From NCBI RefSeq assembly GCF_910596095.1, contig NC_056552.1, positions 16,255,111 through 16,319,110 of the forward strand: DNA of 64,000 nt. Reading direction: 5' to 3'. The DNA comes from Thunnus maccoyii. Lineage: Eukaryota; Chordata; Actinopteri; Scombriformes; Scombridae. Both the position numbers and the translations under genes were made by a program. Positions 38,701 through 49,357 of this stretch are shown piece by piece. Under the pieces are notes generated by a model that was given only the letters and a program-made list of their open reading frames with translations, had not been told where the DNA came from and did not search any database. Numbering within the stretch: the first letter of the stretch is position 1; each line of letters starts with the position of its first letter.

Positions 38701-39460
38701 TGCATTATATATGGGGCAGTTTAGTTAGCAAAAAGATGATGTTGATGGCACAAGAAAATCTGTGTTTTTATAAGCGAGCATGCAGGTTGAAAAATTTATT
38801 GGCGCAGTTTTAGGGCCTTTGCTGTTTTTTTCCTGTTCCTACAACAATACAGTACTTTTTGGTGATTAAACAAAGTGTTGAAAGATTCTTAAAAATAATT
38901 CATATGTTTAGAGGTGGTGTATTCTAATGTTGACTTGCTTGTAGTGACCAACTGCATTCTCGCAGTTTATGAGGTGCTGATAAGTTTTAATAACTCCCTT
39001 TTGGACAATTTTAAAAAGCAGGGTTAATTACAAACTTTTCCATAAATTGAAGATGTGGCGCCACTGCCACACAGAGGGCAAGTCATTTTTTCTAACATTT
39101 TTATATCTTATATAAGCTCTGCAAACATAACTGTGACCCATTATTTTATTTACTTTAATTATCTTAGTAAATGCAATGTCATCATGTTATCATGTGATTG
39201 TGATTGTCTTCATATAGACAATCTATATAAATCAAAGTTTGTTTAGTCTGAAAATAAGTATTAATCCCTTTTAATTCATAATAATGCAAACTAATTTCAA
39301 CTGATCCATATACTTGCTAGTAATTTAGCAAAATTAGCAATTACATAGCAATCTAACATTAGATATTTACTGCTTATCTGTAAAACAATGGCCTGTTTGT
39401 TTCACTGTTTTTATTTCTAAAAAAATCACATTAAAATCAAATAATTTTGAGTTAATAAAG
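35800..39460. other. Intergenic DNA upstream of kcna7, no gene seen
   Basis: AT-rich and without coding features. A minus-strand CTCF-like 15-mer with one mismatch (CCACCAGAGGGAGGT) is at 37397-37411. Confidence 0.5.
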
Positions 39461-39469
39461 GACAGCGAG

Positions 39470-39947
39470 GGACCTCTGTCAGCCAGAGTGCCATGCTTGT
39501 TAGAGAGGGTAACGCCAGGCAGTGCCAGGCAGAGGTGACATTTGATAGGGAGGGTGAAGGTTGTCTTGCCCCATAGCTGAAATGGAGGGAAAGGACAGGG
39601 AGGGGTCGGAGGGGTCTAGCAGAGATTGAATTTCAACAGGACAGCATTCCCCAAAAATTTCGCGACAGACAACGTGAGGCAGTAAGGGACAGGACATGAT
39701 CGTGGATGTTCTTTGAGCAAACAACTGGGAGCACAGTTTGTGTACAACCTGGCCAGAGAGTTTAGCTGGACTGGCAGCGGACCTTTGGAGTGTCCGTCAA
39801 AGAAAGAAAGCCAAGCAACGACTTTGTGTATATGACAGACGGACATGATGACAGATCAACAGACAAACAACGTGATGAGCCACAGGAGACGAACAATGTG
39901 ATTTTTCATCCTGCCATTAGTCTCTGTCAACAGCTCTTTTACACGTA
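39470..39947 (+). other. kcna7: Probable 5' non-coding exon of kcna7
   Basis: This GC-richer block sits just upstream of the kcna7 coding exon and ends at a strong donor (ACGTA|GTGAGT at 39947/39948). A matching acceptor, ctttgctttcag, ends at 40132, so a 185-bp intron could join it to the leader of the first coding exon. No open frame in it continues into the channel frame. The 5' limit is a guess; a TATA-like TTAATAAAGG lies at about 39453. Confidence 0.4.
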
Positions 39948-40217
39948 GTGAGTAAATGCTTTCCTCTCACTAACTGGGCACTAACATTGCTTGGGGGTAG
40001 GGTTAGTAATCCACAGTTCACCTTCTGAATACATTTTGTTACATAACATTTCAAAGAAATTTTAGCAAATTTTGGTGAATGTCTATGTTTATGCCACAGT
40101 ATCCACTGATTGAACCATTTCTTTGCTTTCAGAAAGGGTTTGCTTATAAATCCAGCTGTTCCTCCAATTTTCAGGAGAGAATTTTGTAGAGTTCCCTTGC
40201 CTGGGATACACACAGGG

Positions 40218-40904
40218 ATGGACAGCAGTGACCATCAGGACAATGAAAGAGGAAGTAGGACGAAAGAAAACAATGGAGAGAAAGATAAACAGATGAAGAA
40301 CCAGCTAAACTGTGAGGAAAAGGGAGAGAAGGAGATCAAAGGGAATGAGAAAGAGAAGAAAAAGGACAGACGGCGTTCTGCGTCTCTATGGAGGAGTGGA
40401 TGGGCGTTGAGTGAAAGACTGGCCATCAATGTCTCAGGAATGCGTTATGAAACTCAACTTCGCACCTTAGCCCAATTCCCTGACTCCATGCTCGGTGATC
40501 CCCGAAGGAGGTCACGGTACTTTGACCCGCTGCGAAATGAGCTCTTCCTGGACCGCAACCGGGCCTGCTTTGATGCAATTCTGTATTTTTACCAGTCAGG
40601 CGGGAGGCTGCGAAGGCCCGCAAACATACCCCTGGATATCTTCATGGATGAGCTGATGTTCTATGAGCTGGGAGAGGAAATCATGAACCGGTTCAAGGAG
40701 GATGAAGGTTTTCCAAAGGAGGAGGAGAGGCCGTTGCCGTCCAATGAAATCCAGAAAGCACTGTGGATGTTGTTTGAGCACCCCGAGTCCTCATCAGCTG
40801 CACGCATTATAGCCATCATTAGTGTCATGGTCATTGTGGTGTCCATCCTCATCTTCTGCTTGGAGACACTGCCTGACTTCAGGAATGAGAAAGAGTCACG
40901 AGAG
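40218..40904 (+). CDS. kcna7: kcna7 coding exon 1 (N-terminus, T1, S1)
   Basis: 229 complete codons from the ATG to Glu229 at a donor GAGAG|GTAGGG. It contains the whole T1 domain ([14 protein letters not shown] onward) and S1 ([25 protein letters not shown]). Read-through into the intron would add about 31 residues before TGA at 40998-41000, giving a T1-S1 fragment. Confidence 0.95.
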
Positions 40905-43900
40905 GTAGGGAATGTGATTAAAGTATTAGGCTGTACATTTGGGAGGCAGTCTCAAAATAGTACAAACTTTGCTTTCAAGGTAAGAGGTGGAGAGATTTGA
41001 GGGTTTCCAAGTTTCACGATTGTTAGGTGGATGGCATGAGGAGGGAGGAGTATGAGTTAAGTATCCTACGTTTAAACACATAATTTAGTTACTTCAGCTA
41101 AGTCACATCAGCAGACTGAACAAGACTGGGAATTTTATTGAAAGAGAAGGAAACATGTAACACAAATTTGTGTTGGTATGTCAAAGGTAAATGATTGGAT
41201 AAGAGAGAAGCTACTGTTGGTTAAAAGGCTCTTTCTCTTGAGCAAAACAACCCTACTACTTCTAGGGTTTTATGTTCGATGTCACACCCATCAGTTCAAT
41301 CACACTTGATAAACACAGCTAGTAGAACAGATAAAACTGAGTTTTTAGAAAGCCCACATAAAACCACCTGGATATATGGTCTTGAGTAGGATGTGTGTGA
41401 CTGCTTGGATCAAAAGGAAACGTGATATGATGGACAGCAATCGTCTAGATAAACACGCACTTGGTGAGTACTACTACAGTGTGTTACAAGGAAAATACTG
41501 ACAAGGGTACAACTATTAGCCAATATGTCTGGAAGCAGACCAGAGAGTGAGAGAGAGTGACTGAGGGAAGATTATGGTGTGATTATTTTAGTCAGCTGTT
41601 AAATTTGATACACTTGGATTCAGGAAGCGCCAAAGGGTACAGGGAGAAATGGGTGGAGCCTGGAATACAAAGAAAAGGAGAAGAGGGAAAGACAGAGTAA
41701 AGAGACAGGTAGGTGTGTTAATAAAAGGTCACACAAGCATCCAAACACACAGGCAAAGGTGAGCCAAAGCCTTCCGGTGGCTTAGAACCTGAGACTAAAA
41801 GGTCTCACGGGATGAGCAGCATACGTTGGGTCATGTTAACACATTCCTTCAAGAGTGCTGTGCTAGGCTGGGATGCCTTTGCACAAGGGAGTTGCCAGGA
41901 ACTTACTGTAACTTACTCGTGTCCAAGTCAGCGGTAGACCCACTGAACTGCATTGGCAATGTTGCACAGCGGCAGTGGCTAGGGAGATGGGATAGCGACG
42001 AACGTGGAGATGGATGAGGATTGGTGCAGTGAGACACTCTCATGTTTCTCTTCAGAGATCTCACAGAGTTATATTTAGTCTTAGGAGAGCCCTTGGAGGA
42101 GATCAACACATAGATGTCCACCTATAGTAATAAACACTGTCACTGACCTGCTACTGAAAGTCATAAGGAGTACTCTAGGTTTATTTAAACTACTCTGAAA
42201 CTTTATATATCACACATAGCTCATTACTGCATACTAAACTGATCCCTTATATCCATGTCATCTATTTTCATATTTTTAACTTGATGTTAGATGTACAATG
42301 TTTTAAACCTCCTGAACAGCCACTACTCATTGCTTGAATGTAATGTTAACTGACACAGAAGATGGAAAGACAGGTGGACTGAAAAAGAGATCGGTACAGC
42401 TATGATTGAAATGTAAAGCCAAAGATGTCAAACGCTTTTATGATGCTGCCAAAAGGGAGAACCAATGAGATGGTGGACAACATGCTGGAGTTCTATAGGA
42501 ACTATCTCTAGGTTATCAGAATACTATGAAAGGAGTCTCAGTAGAGTAAAATGACATAAAAAAAATAGTAGTAAAATAGTAGTAAAAAAAAGCAATTGCC
42601 CTGCATTTTATGGAATAGTTTGACTTTTTGGGAAATATGCTTATTCGTTTTGTTGCCAAGATGTTAGATGAGAAGGGCAATACCAATCTGTCTATATCTA
42701 CAGTATACATAAACTTGTAACTGGAGCCAGAAGCCAGTTAGCTTAGCTTAGCATAAAGACCTGAGATGAGGAATAAGCTAGATAACAAAATCCTCCTAAC
42801 AACACCTATAGTATAAAACTCACTGATTAACATGCCATATCTTGTTTGTTTAATCCACACAAAAACTGAAGTCTTAAAATGTCAATTTGATGTTTTATGG
42901 GGGTAATGTGCTGGACTATTATACTATATAATTATACTATATAATTTCATTGCAAGAAATGTTGTTTTGAGACTTTTTGTGAAGGTTAAACAACATGTTA
43001 AGTTGTGAGTTTTACAGGTGATGGCAGATGAATTTTGTTACCATTGGACAGAACCAGGCTTGCAGTTTTCCCCTGTTTCCAGTCTTTATGCTAAGCTAAG
43101 CTAACCGGCTGCGTCTTTAGCTTCATATTTGTGGTATCAATCTTCTCATCTAACTGCCAGCCAGAAAGCAAATAAGTCTATTTCACAAAATGTTAAACTA
43201 CAGTATATAGGTGAGATTTATTCATTTATAGTTTGAAGAACAAGTAGCTAAATTACAGTTGTAATTGTGTATTTTTATTCTTGTTGATACCTCTGTTATA
43301 ATTTATAAGTACATCTTATATTTTTCCTGTCTGTCCTGTCTCCTCCACTTCAGGAATATTTTTACAGGTACCACTCCTATGCAAAGAACGTATCCGAGAC
43401 CATGCCTCTTCCATCCAGTGTTTTCCAGGACCCCTTCTTCTTGGTGGAGACCATGTGTATATGCTGGTTCTCCTTTGAGCTCATCATGCGCTTTGCTTGT
43501 GCTCCCAGCAAGATGAGCTTCTTTAAGGATGTCATGAACATCATTGATTTCAGTGCCATCCTGCCTTATTTTGTCACTCTGGGAACAGAGCTGGCCAAGG
43601 ACAACGAGGCCAGTCCAGCCACATCCTTGGCCATCATCAGGGTCATCAGGTTAGTGAGAGTGTTCAGGATCTTCAAGTTGTCTCGTCACTCTAAGGGCCT
43701 CCAGATCCTCGGTCAAACACTGAGGGCCAGCATGCGTGAGCTGGGCCTGCTTATCTTCTTCCTGTTTATTGGCGTCATCCTCTTCTCCAGCGCCATCTAC
43801 TTTGCAGAGGCTGACCACACCAACACGGCCTTTATCAGTATACCACACGCCTTCTGGTGGGCAGTCGTTACCATGACCACAGTGGGCTATGGCGATATGT

Positions 43901-44256
43901 ACCCAGAAACAATGTGGGGGAAGCTGGTGGGATCTATGTGCGCCATTGCTGGTGTGCTTACCATTTCGCTGCCAGTGCCTGTCATAGTGTCCAACTTTAG
44001 CTACTTCTACCATCGGGAGACTGAGTGCGAAGATCGAAATGAGTACACACACATCATGACCTGGAAGGACGAGGAGCCTGCAGGGGGGGAGGAAATAGAT
44101 GAAGAGGACAGGGATCCAGAATATGATTATTATGCCATCGAAGGCATGTGCAGCCCTCTGAATGGGACTCTGTTGGCTGGACTTTGCACAGGGCAGAGCG
44201 CAGAGTTCAGAGGAGGAAATATGTATCTGAGGGAACCACTGGTCACCCAGGTGTAG
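40218..44256 (+). CDS. kcna7: Kv1.7 voltage-gated potassium channel (Shaker family), complete
   Basis: Joins 40218-40904 and 43354-44256 (both phase 0) into a 529-residue Shaker-family channel. The start is the first ATG in frame (40218); upstream in-frame sequence has no ATG. Layout: charged Lys/Glu-rich N-terminus 1-60 with a basophilic-kinase-like RRRSAS at 51-56; T1 tetramerisation domain about 66-165; S1 195-217; sequon NVS at 241 in the S1-S2 loop; S2 257-279; S3 289-308; S4 320-340 with charges R325, R328, R331, R334, K337 and R340; S5 about 358-379; filter TVGYGD 405-410; S6 421-446 with PVP 436-438; acidic tail; C-terminal TQV class I PDZ ligand. [18 protein letters not shown], the LVT-Q/E-V end and the coding-region intron (unusual for Kv1, but known for mammalian KCNA7) identify Kv1.7. 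It converges with fgf21. Confidence 0.96.
40905..43353 (+). other. kcna7: kcna7 coding-region intron
   Basis: 2.4-kb phase-0 intron in the S1-S2 loop. It carries a foldback transposon at 42611-43204; otherwise unremarkable. Confidence 0.93.
42611..43204. repeat. Teleost foldback (MITE-like) element in kcna7 intron
   Basis: The left arm (tggaatagtttgactttttg, atgcttattcg, gatgttagatgagaag) is the inverted complement of the right arm (cttctcatctaactgcca, gcaaataagtctatt, aaaatgttaaacta). Inner landmarks gttagcttagcttagcataa and atgctaagctaagctaaccg are also inverted. It is a very common percomorph repeat; partial copies are at 3400-3655 and 52440-52725. Confidence 0.75.
43354..44256 (+). CDS. 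kcna7: kcna7 coding exon 2 (S2-S6, C-terminus)
   Basis: The acceptor is ctgtctcctccacttcag ending 43353. It encodes residues 230-529, starting [15 protein letters not shown], through S2-S6 and the filter, ending LREPLVTQV and TAG. A second possible AG at 43365-43366 would break the frame, so 43354 is preferred. Confidence 0.95.
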   Translation, partial: EYFYRYHSYAKNVSETMPLPSSVFQDPFFLVETMCICWFSFELIMRFACAPSKMSFFKDVMNIIDFSAILPYFVTLGTELAKDNEASPATSLAIIRVIRLVRVFRIFKLSRHSKGLQILGQTLRASMRELGLLIFFLFIGVILFSSAIYFAEADHTNTAFISIPHAFWWAVVTMTTVGYGDMYPETMWGKLVGSMCAIAGVLTISLPVPVIVSNFSYFYHRETECEDRNEYTHIMTWKDEEPAGGEEIDEEDRDPEYDYYAIEGMCSPLNGTLLAGLCTGQSAEFRGGNMYLREPLVTQV

Positions 44257-45057
44257 GAAGGGTGAGTGTGTTTTGTACACTTTGACAAAGACACAGTAGG
44301 AAAAAGCAGAATTATATAGAGTTCATATGTCTACAGGTCCTGAGGAGAGAAACTGGCAAACAGAAACTGACAAATTGTGTTAGTAAAATCACAAATATAA
44401 CAATATTTTTAATATAATATACCTACTAAAAATCTTTTTTGGTCTTTTCTTGTCTATTTAAAGTTGTTTATTTTAGCACCAGCCAGTCAAATGTCACTGA
44501 AAGGCAACTTTTCTCTGATATAATTTCCAAAAAAGTAAGAAAGACAACAATAATTTACAGTAAGCAACTGGTATATTCTCAGGGTTATGGTATAAATGTG
44601 ATATGAGCTGTAATTTATTAATGCTAGCAGCTTGTGTTTTAGATGAAACTGACTTTATGAATGTCTGTGCCTTGAAACTATGATGTCTTAGCCTTGTCAC
44701 TTTGCGCCTTAATGTTTGAAGTGGAAGATAGCTCACTGGCAGTATAGAACTCATGTCTCGTCAAAACTCAACCAAATACCAGCGTAGTTGTAGCTGTCAT
44801 TGCGAACAGATTGAGATCTCTTGTAAACCAACCCCACATTCTCAACATTCTTCTGTAAGTAATATACAAAGTTCACATTTTTGTAGTTTTGGCTTATGTG
44901 ACCTGAAGCAACTGACATGACCTTTATCATGCTGTAATACAACACTGTGGAATGACTTAATGACACTAGTGTTACCTATTTGGGTTAAAGAGGGAAGTTT
45001 TGATTGCTTTTGCAAATGTTCTATATTTATCTGCTTAATTATGTACTCATTGTTTTT

Positions 45058-45063
45058 AATAAA
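45058..45063 (+). terminator. kcna7: Candidate kcna7 poly(A) signal
   Basis: AATAAA, followed by a T-rich stretch, about 800 bp after the kcna7 stop codon. It is the first clear canonical signal downstream, which would give a 3' UTR of roughly 0.8 kb. Confidence 0.5.
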
Positions 45064-46293
45064 GATTCTATTTTATTAATTTTGCTGTGTTTTTATGGCT
45101 GCTTATGGTAGTGGTTGATTATTTAGAGAAAAGATTTAAATCTACACCAATGCCACAGAAAAAACAACTTTTGCCTTTTACATACTGAACTTTTTAGTGT
45201 ATGTAATATAACAAACTGGAGAAAACCATTATACTTAATCTTTTTCTGCTTAGACATCTCCAAGCACAACATTTAGTCACAGAGGTCTGCCAGACTGAAT
45301 CTGTGTTCCACTTTCGTATGGTCGTGACTGACCTTTTCCACAGCTACTAAGCTGTTATAAGCGGTAGCTTCCAATAACATTGTTCTCGATTTCACTGGAA
45401 CACATAAGCCTTGCTTTCCACAATATCAGAGTGATGACCCATGGAAGGCATGTCTACTAATGTAACATTGTGAAAGTAAACTGCTTCAATAATGTGTTTT
45501 AGTTGTTAATTTAACGCTCAGTGAAGGGTAAATGTGATCCCTAAATCACGAGAACAGAATGTTAGTCAGTCAAGCAGCACAGGAAACATTAAAACATGTA
45601 ATATAAGATAAACTATTTTGACATTTATAACTGAAACTTGCTGTAATTTTGTATGAAGTGGGCTATTTGTATAGCAGTATTATTTTAATTAACTTTTATA
45701 TGTAAAAACTCATCCTGCTAAATAAATTAGAAAATAGTTATGTGGGAAAAATCCAACATCAACAAATCCTTTAATGCTGCTGGATGAATAAAAAAATGTA
45801 TTAAAACGAATCTCAACTAAAGACTGGTCACACCAATCAAATTTACTGACTAGCTGGTGATGTAGTGTTGCTTCACTTATTTTGATTTTGTAAGTCAAAC
45901 ACAATAATGTTCATAATAGAAATATTTTCACCTCTCTTCAACTCCCCTTTTTTATTTCAGAAACAAATTTAAAAAAACAGCGAGTTTAAACAGATCTACA
46001 TATTCTTGGCAGAATAAAAGAAATTACACTGTGCTCAAAGAATTTGGGTCAATTGCCTTTACTTGGACTCAAGTCAACTCCAGTCCATGTCACCTGGAGT
46101 TCAAGGACCAAAGCACTTTAAAAATAAACAACTTAAGACAATTTATGCTAACTAAGTGCTAAGAATGCACTACACATTGTAGAAAATTGGTTTAATACAT
46201 TTATAACAAATTAAAACCCAAAAACACAAGACTCAAATGATCACCAGGGCCCAAAAAGAGAACTTCACCTACTTTTCATTATTTCTTATTTGC

Positions 46294-46308
46294 CCACTAG
46301 AGGACGCT
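46294..46308 (+). promoter_or_regulatory. CTCF-like site (one mismatch)
   Basis: The 15-mer CCACTAGAGGACGCT matches the vertebrate CTCF core CCASYAGRKGGCRSY at all but one position. It lies between kcna7 and fgf21, beyond the candidate fgf21 poly(A) signal. Confidence 0.3.
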
Positions 46309-46446
46309 CTTACTCTCACAATATTCAGCCTAATTCTCACTCCCCTACTGTTAATCTCTCATCACCAGTGATAGTAGATTTGTGCACCAGTATACATTCT
46401 TGTGCTTAGAAGGACTTAGAAAAACAAAAGTCAAATTTGGGATATG

Positions 46447-46452
46447 TTTATT
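46447..46452 (-). terminator. fgf21: Candidate fgf21 poly(A) signal
   Basis: AATAAA on the minus strand (TTTATT on plus), about 400 bp beyond the fgf21 stop codon. With the kcna7 signal at 45058 this leaves about 1.4 kb between the two convergent 3' ends. Confidence 0.4.
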
Positions 46453-46850
46453 TTCATTCAGAACTTATTTCCAGTGTGAAACACACCTGAGAGGTACATA
46501 CATAATCTTACGGGACTTTTAGAGAAACTCCAAAAGCCTCACATATAAATATTAACACAATGTTGCAACATGGGGTATTTCTTCCTCAGACACAAACATA
46601 CAGCTCTCAAACTACAAAGCATAAAATCCCAGAAGGTTAACTTAAAATGATTTAGGCTTAAAGCAGACCATTGGAAACACACAACACACACAATAAATAA
46701 ATAAATTACAATAATGTTTCCCCCAAATGTTGAAAATGACCAAACCACAGTACAGCTTAGTATATCCTGGCATCTCATGACAAAATCAAGTCTTCAGGTT
46801 TGACCAGGTCAATGAAAGGACACTTTTAGTATCTATAGTGTTATTCACCT

Positions 46851-47141
46851 TTACTTGTTCATTGAGAACTGAGGACTGGACATAGAGTTTAGGCCCATTC
46901 CAAGGAGGTCATCAGAGTCCACGTTGAAATATTTCTCATTGTCTGGTGGTTGTTCAGACACACTCACCCTTGTCAACGTATTCCTAATTGGTAGGAATCG
47001 AGTGAAGGGGACTGAGTGTCGATCTGGGGAGTGTTTTGATGCCAGAGACACTGGAAATCCATTGTGTGAGGAGAGGAAACGGGTGTATCCATCTGCCAGC
47101 AGCAGTTCTCTGAAGGTGCAGTCAGCCTCTGCATAGTGCCT
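46851..47141 (-). CDS. fgf21: fgf21 exon 4 (C-terminal)
   Basis: 291 nt, acceptor catttgcag, stop TAA at 46853-46851. It encodes RHYAEADCTFRELLLADGYT to the C-terminus SSPQFSMNK, including the endocrine-FGF tail. Confidence 0.94.
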   Translation of the reverse strand, partial: RHYAEADCTFRELLLADGYTRFLSSHNGFPVSLASKHSPDRHSVPFTRFLPIRNTLTRVSVSEQPPDNEKYFNVDSDDLLGMGLNSMSSPQFSMNK

Positions 47142-47831
47142 CTGCAAATGACAACATAACAGATGTAAATTGTCCGCAGGCGACAGGAAGGACCAAGGCG
47201 TTATGATGTTGACGCTCTTTTTGCTTACCTGCCCTCTCAGACGGCCTCTGCTGTCCATACAGAGAAACAGAGATGTTGACTGTCCCTTGATGACTACGTG
47301 GCCTCGTTCAACTGATTTCAGCTCCAGCACACCTGGAAACATGGAAAACATAAACAGATGTGCTTCATAAATCTCCTGCTGGTCTCCATTTTCTGGGTCT
47401 CAAATTATCCAGAGAATTATGTGGATATTTTGAGAGGAAAATATGCTAAATTGGGCCCACTGATGCTGTCTGTTACTGATTTTTCTGCCAAACACTCACT
47501 GTAAGGGGTCTGAGCATCACTTCCTGACACTCTCCCATCCTGGGTCATCTGCAGATACATCCCTCGTCTATGATTTTCTGCAACAAAGGAAATCAGCATA
47601 ATGAAGAATTTAAGGTGTTTAAGAGCAACAATATATATCACAGGCATTATATTTACACTGAAAGTAACTAAAATGAAAAGTACCTGTGTAGAGATGCGCC
47701 TCTCTGACTTCACTGTTAAAGGATAACAGAGGGTTGGAGTCAGTGAGATAAAATGATAGAGAGAAAGGAAGGGGGATGATTAAGAAGAAAGAAAGCACAA
47801 CAGTGAAAAAGTTGTGTGGAAACCAAGACAT
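46851..47831 (-). CDS. fgf21: Fibroblast growth factor 21, complete
   Basis: Joins 47831-47684, 47577-47500, 47332-47229 and 47141-46851; 621 nt, 206 residues (human FGF21 has 209). It is an endocrine FGF; in vertebrates FGF21 signals through FGFR with beta-Klotho to control fasting metabolism. The hydrophobic signal peptide spans about residues 1-25 (FFTVVLSFFLIIPLPFSLS). The mature start, with SNPLLSFNSEVREAHLYT, aligns with human SSPLLQFGGQVRQRYLYT. The beta-trefoil core includes SLFLCMD and DCTFRELLLADGY, with the conserved cysteine pair C100/C118, and ASKHSPDRHS then TRFLPI matches human NKSPHRDP then ARFLPL. The C-terminus, where beta-Klotho binds, ends SSPQFSMNK and retains a Ser-Pro like the human SPS motif. 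FGF19 and FGF23 fit less well. Linkage to kcna7 and ppfia3 agrees. The gene is compact, with introns of 106, 167 and 87 bp. Confidence 0.94.
47229..47332 (-). CDS. fgf21: fgf21 exon 3
   Basis: 104 nt, acceptor catgtttccag, donor GGCAG|GTAAGC. It encodes VLELKSVERGHVVIKG through LFLCMDSRGRLRGQ, equivalent to the 104-nt middle exon found throughout the FGF family. Confidence 0.92.
47500..47577 (-). CDS. fgf21: fgf21 exon 2
   Basis: 78 nt between acceptor tttgttgcag and donor TACA|GTGAGT. It encodes ENHRRGMYLQMTQDGRVSGS then DAQTPY, the first core beta strands (compare human AHLEIREDGTVGG). Phase 1 at both ends. Confidence 0.9.
47684..47831 (-). CDS. fgf21: fgf21 exon 1 (signal peptide)
   Basis: ATG at 47831-47829; 49 codons plus one base, ending HLYT at a donor ACAG|GTACTT. 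Without splicing the frame stops 22 codons later, so the intron is required to reach the FGF core. Confidence 0.88.
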
Positions 47832-47977
47832 TTGGAGATAAAAAATTAACCTCCTGATAAATAATAAATATAAAATTAAATAAATAAAAAAATGAACTTA
47901 TAAAATAAATAGGAAATATTCTTTGCTCTGTCTGAGCAACTTCTTTCAGATTAAACTCTAAGGGCAAGTTTTGTGCC

Positions 47978-47987
47978 CTTATAAAGG
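47978..47987 (-). promoter_or_regulatory. fgf21: TATA-like element upstream of fgf21
   Basis: CCTTTATAAG on the minus strand, about 150 bp before the fgf21 ATG, in a position compatible with a short 5' UTR. An AP-1-type TGAGTCA is further upstream at 48024-48030. Both are short motifs and could be chance. Confidence 0.33.
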
Positions 47988-49357
47988 AGTTCGGAGAAGG
48001 AGGTCCTTCGTGAGAGTAATGCATGAGTCAGACATTTCTACATAATTAAACTATGTGCTGAGAGGAAGATCGGTGTCCTCACACTATGTATGGGCTTCTT
48101 CCGTGTCGTTTACATTAAAAGTTGCTGTAAAGTTGGGTTTTTGGACTCCCACGAGGTCATCTTAGCCAACCAGTATATACAAAATGAGTATAGATTGTTT
48201 TTATGTTTCCCACTGTTTCCATTATCTTAACACTTGATTTTACATTATTCAAGGACTTGTGAATGATTGTGCGTCTATGTGCAATTTATGAAAATTGATT
48301 TTCGTTTATAAACAAACAGATGCACCAGTGAGGACAATACTCATCAAGAAGTAAAAATGTAATACACTTTTTAAATTAAATTTGATAAGTTTTTTAGTCA
48401 AAAGTTCCAAGTTTATTTGAAGACTTCTTATTTTGTCTGTTCATACTTACAAATATGAGCAAATAAGCTAACTCATGTGTAGATAAAACGACTTACAGTA
48501 ACTCAGGGTGTTTCCCCTCCCTTCCAGTTAGAAAAAATACACATTTCACAACTGCAAGAAGATATCTCTCTGCGTCATTTACTGAATAAATAATAACAAA
48601 CAGATACTAGTGGAAGTCACTAAAACTATTTTGGGTTTTACTGTGTTTATCTTACTTTGATATGTGTGAGGGAAACACTATGTTTATAAGAAGAAGACAA
48701 GTGTTTATGTGACTGCAGCTGTGCATTTCCCAGAGAGGTCGTACGTCAGCTTGTAAATTCACTAGTTAAGAAATCCTGTGCATAACCAGGAGGCTTCACT
48801 TTCTCCTCAGAGTGCATCACCTACTTTCATTTCATTGACACGATACCTAAGGGGTCAGTTCATACTAATTAATATAGTGCCTCACTTGTCAATAATAAGA
48901 GTCTGAAAGCTACATTAAGATGTCATTAAGTGTTATTACACTGTGACCATTATTCTTGAGGTCAAATAAATCATTTGTGACACTGTCAGACAAATGAAAA
49001 TCATGAAAAAAGCATTTTAAAACATCTTTCATTAAGCTTCCAAACTGTTAACAATGTAACATCAGAGAAATATTGTGACCCCGTTATTACAGTAAGTATG
49101 GATCATCTGTGAGAGTTTAACAACCTTTAACAAATAGTTGTGTTTGATGATGAGGCATGCTCAGACATGTTTCCTGTGCCTGTGGTTCATCAGCAACGTT
49201 GAAAGTGACGTAAACAGAACGGTAGTCATAAACACAGAAAAGTATTCTTTCATGTTTATGTTGTGTTTATAATTATGACAGGAGTGTTATGTCTGCTTCA
49301 TGCTCAAAATCCGAGTGATATATACAGACGGGATACAGTTTTAAAGATGGAACTCAT

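Larger units (their letters stand above)
44257..46850. other. Convergent 3' regions of kcna7 and fgf21
   Basis: Contains the kcna7 3' UTR to about 45.08 kb and the fgf21 3' UTR from about 46.43 kb, with AT-rich DNA between and a CTCF-like site at 46294. No other gene is seen. Confidence 0.6.

Noticed and set aside
43651..44280. 209-codon open frame on the minus strand
   Set aside because: It lies entirely antisense to kcna7 exon 2, which has a clear Kv1 protein; no homology of its own.
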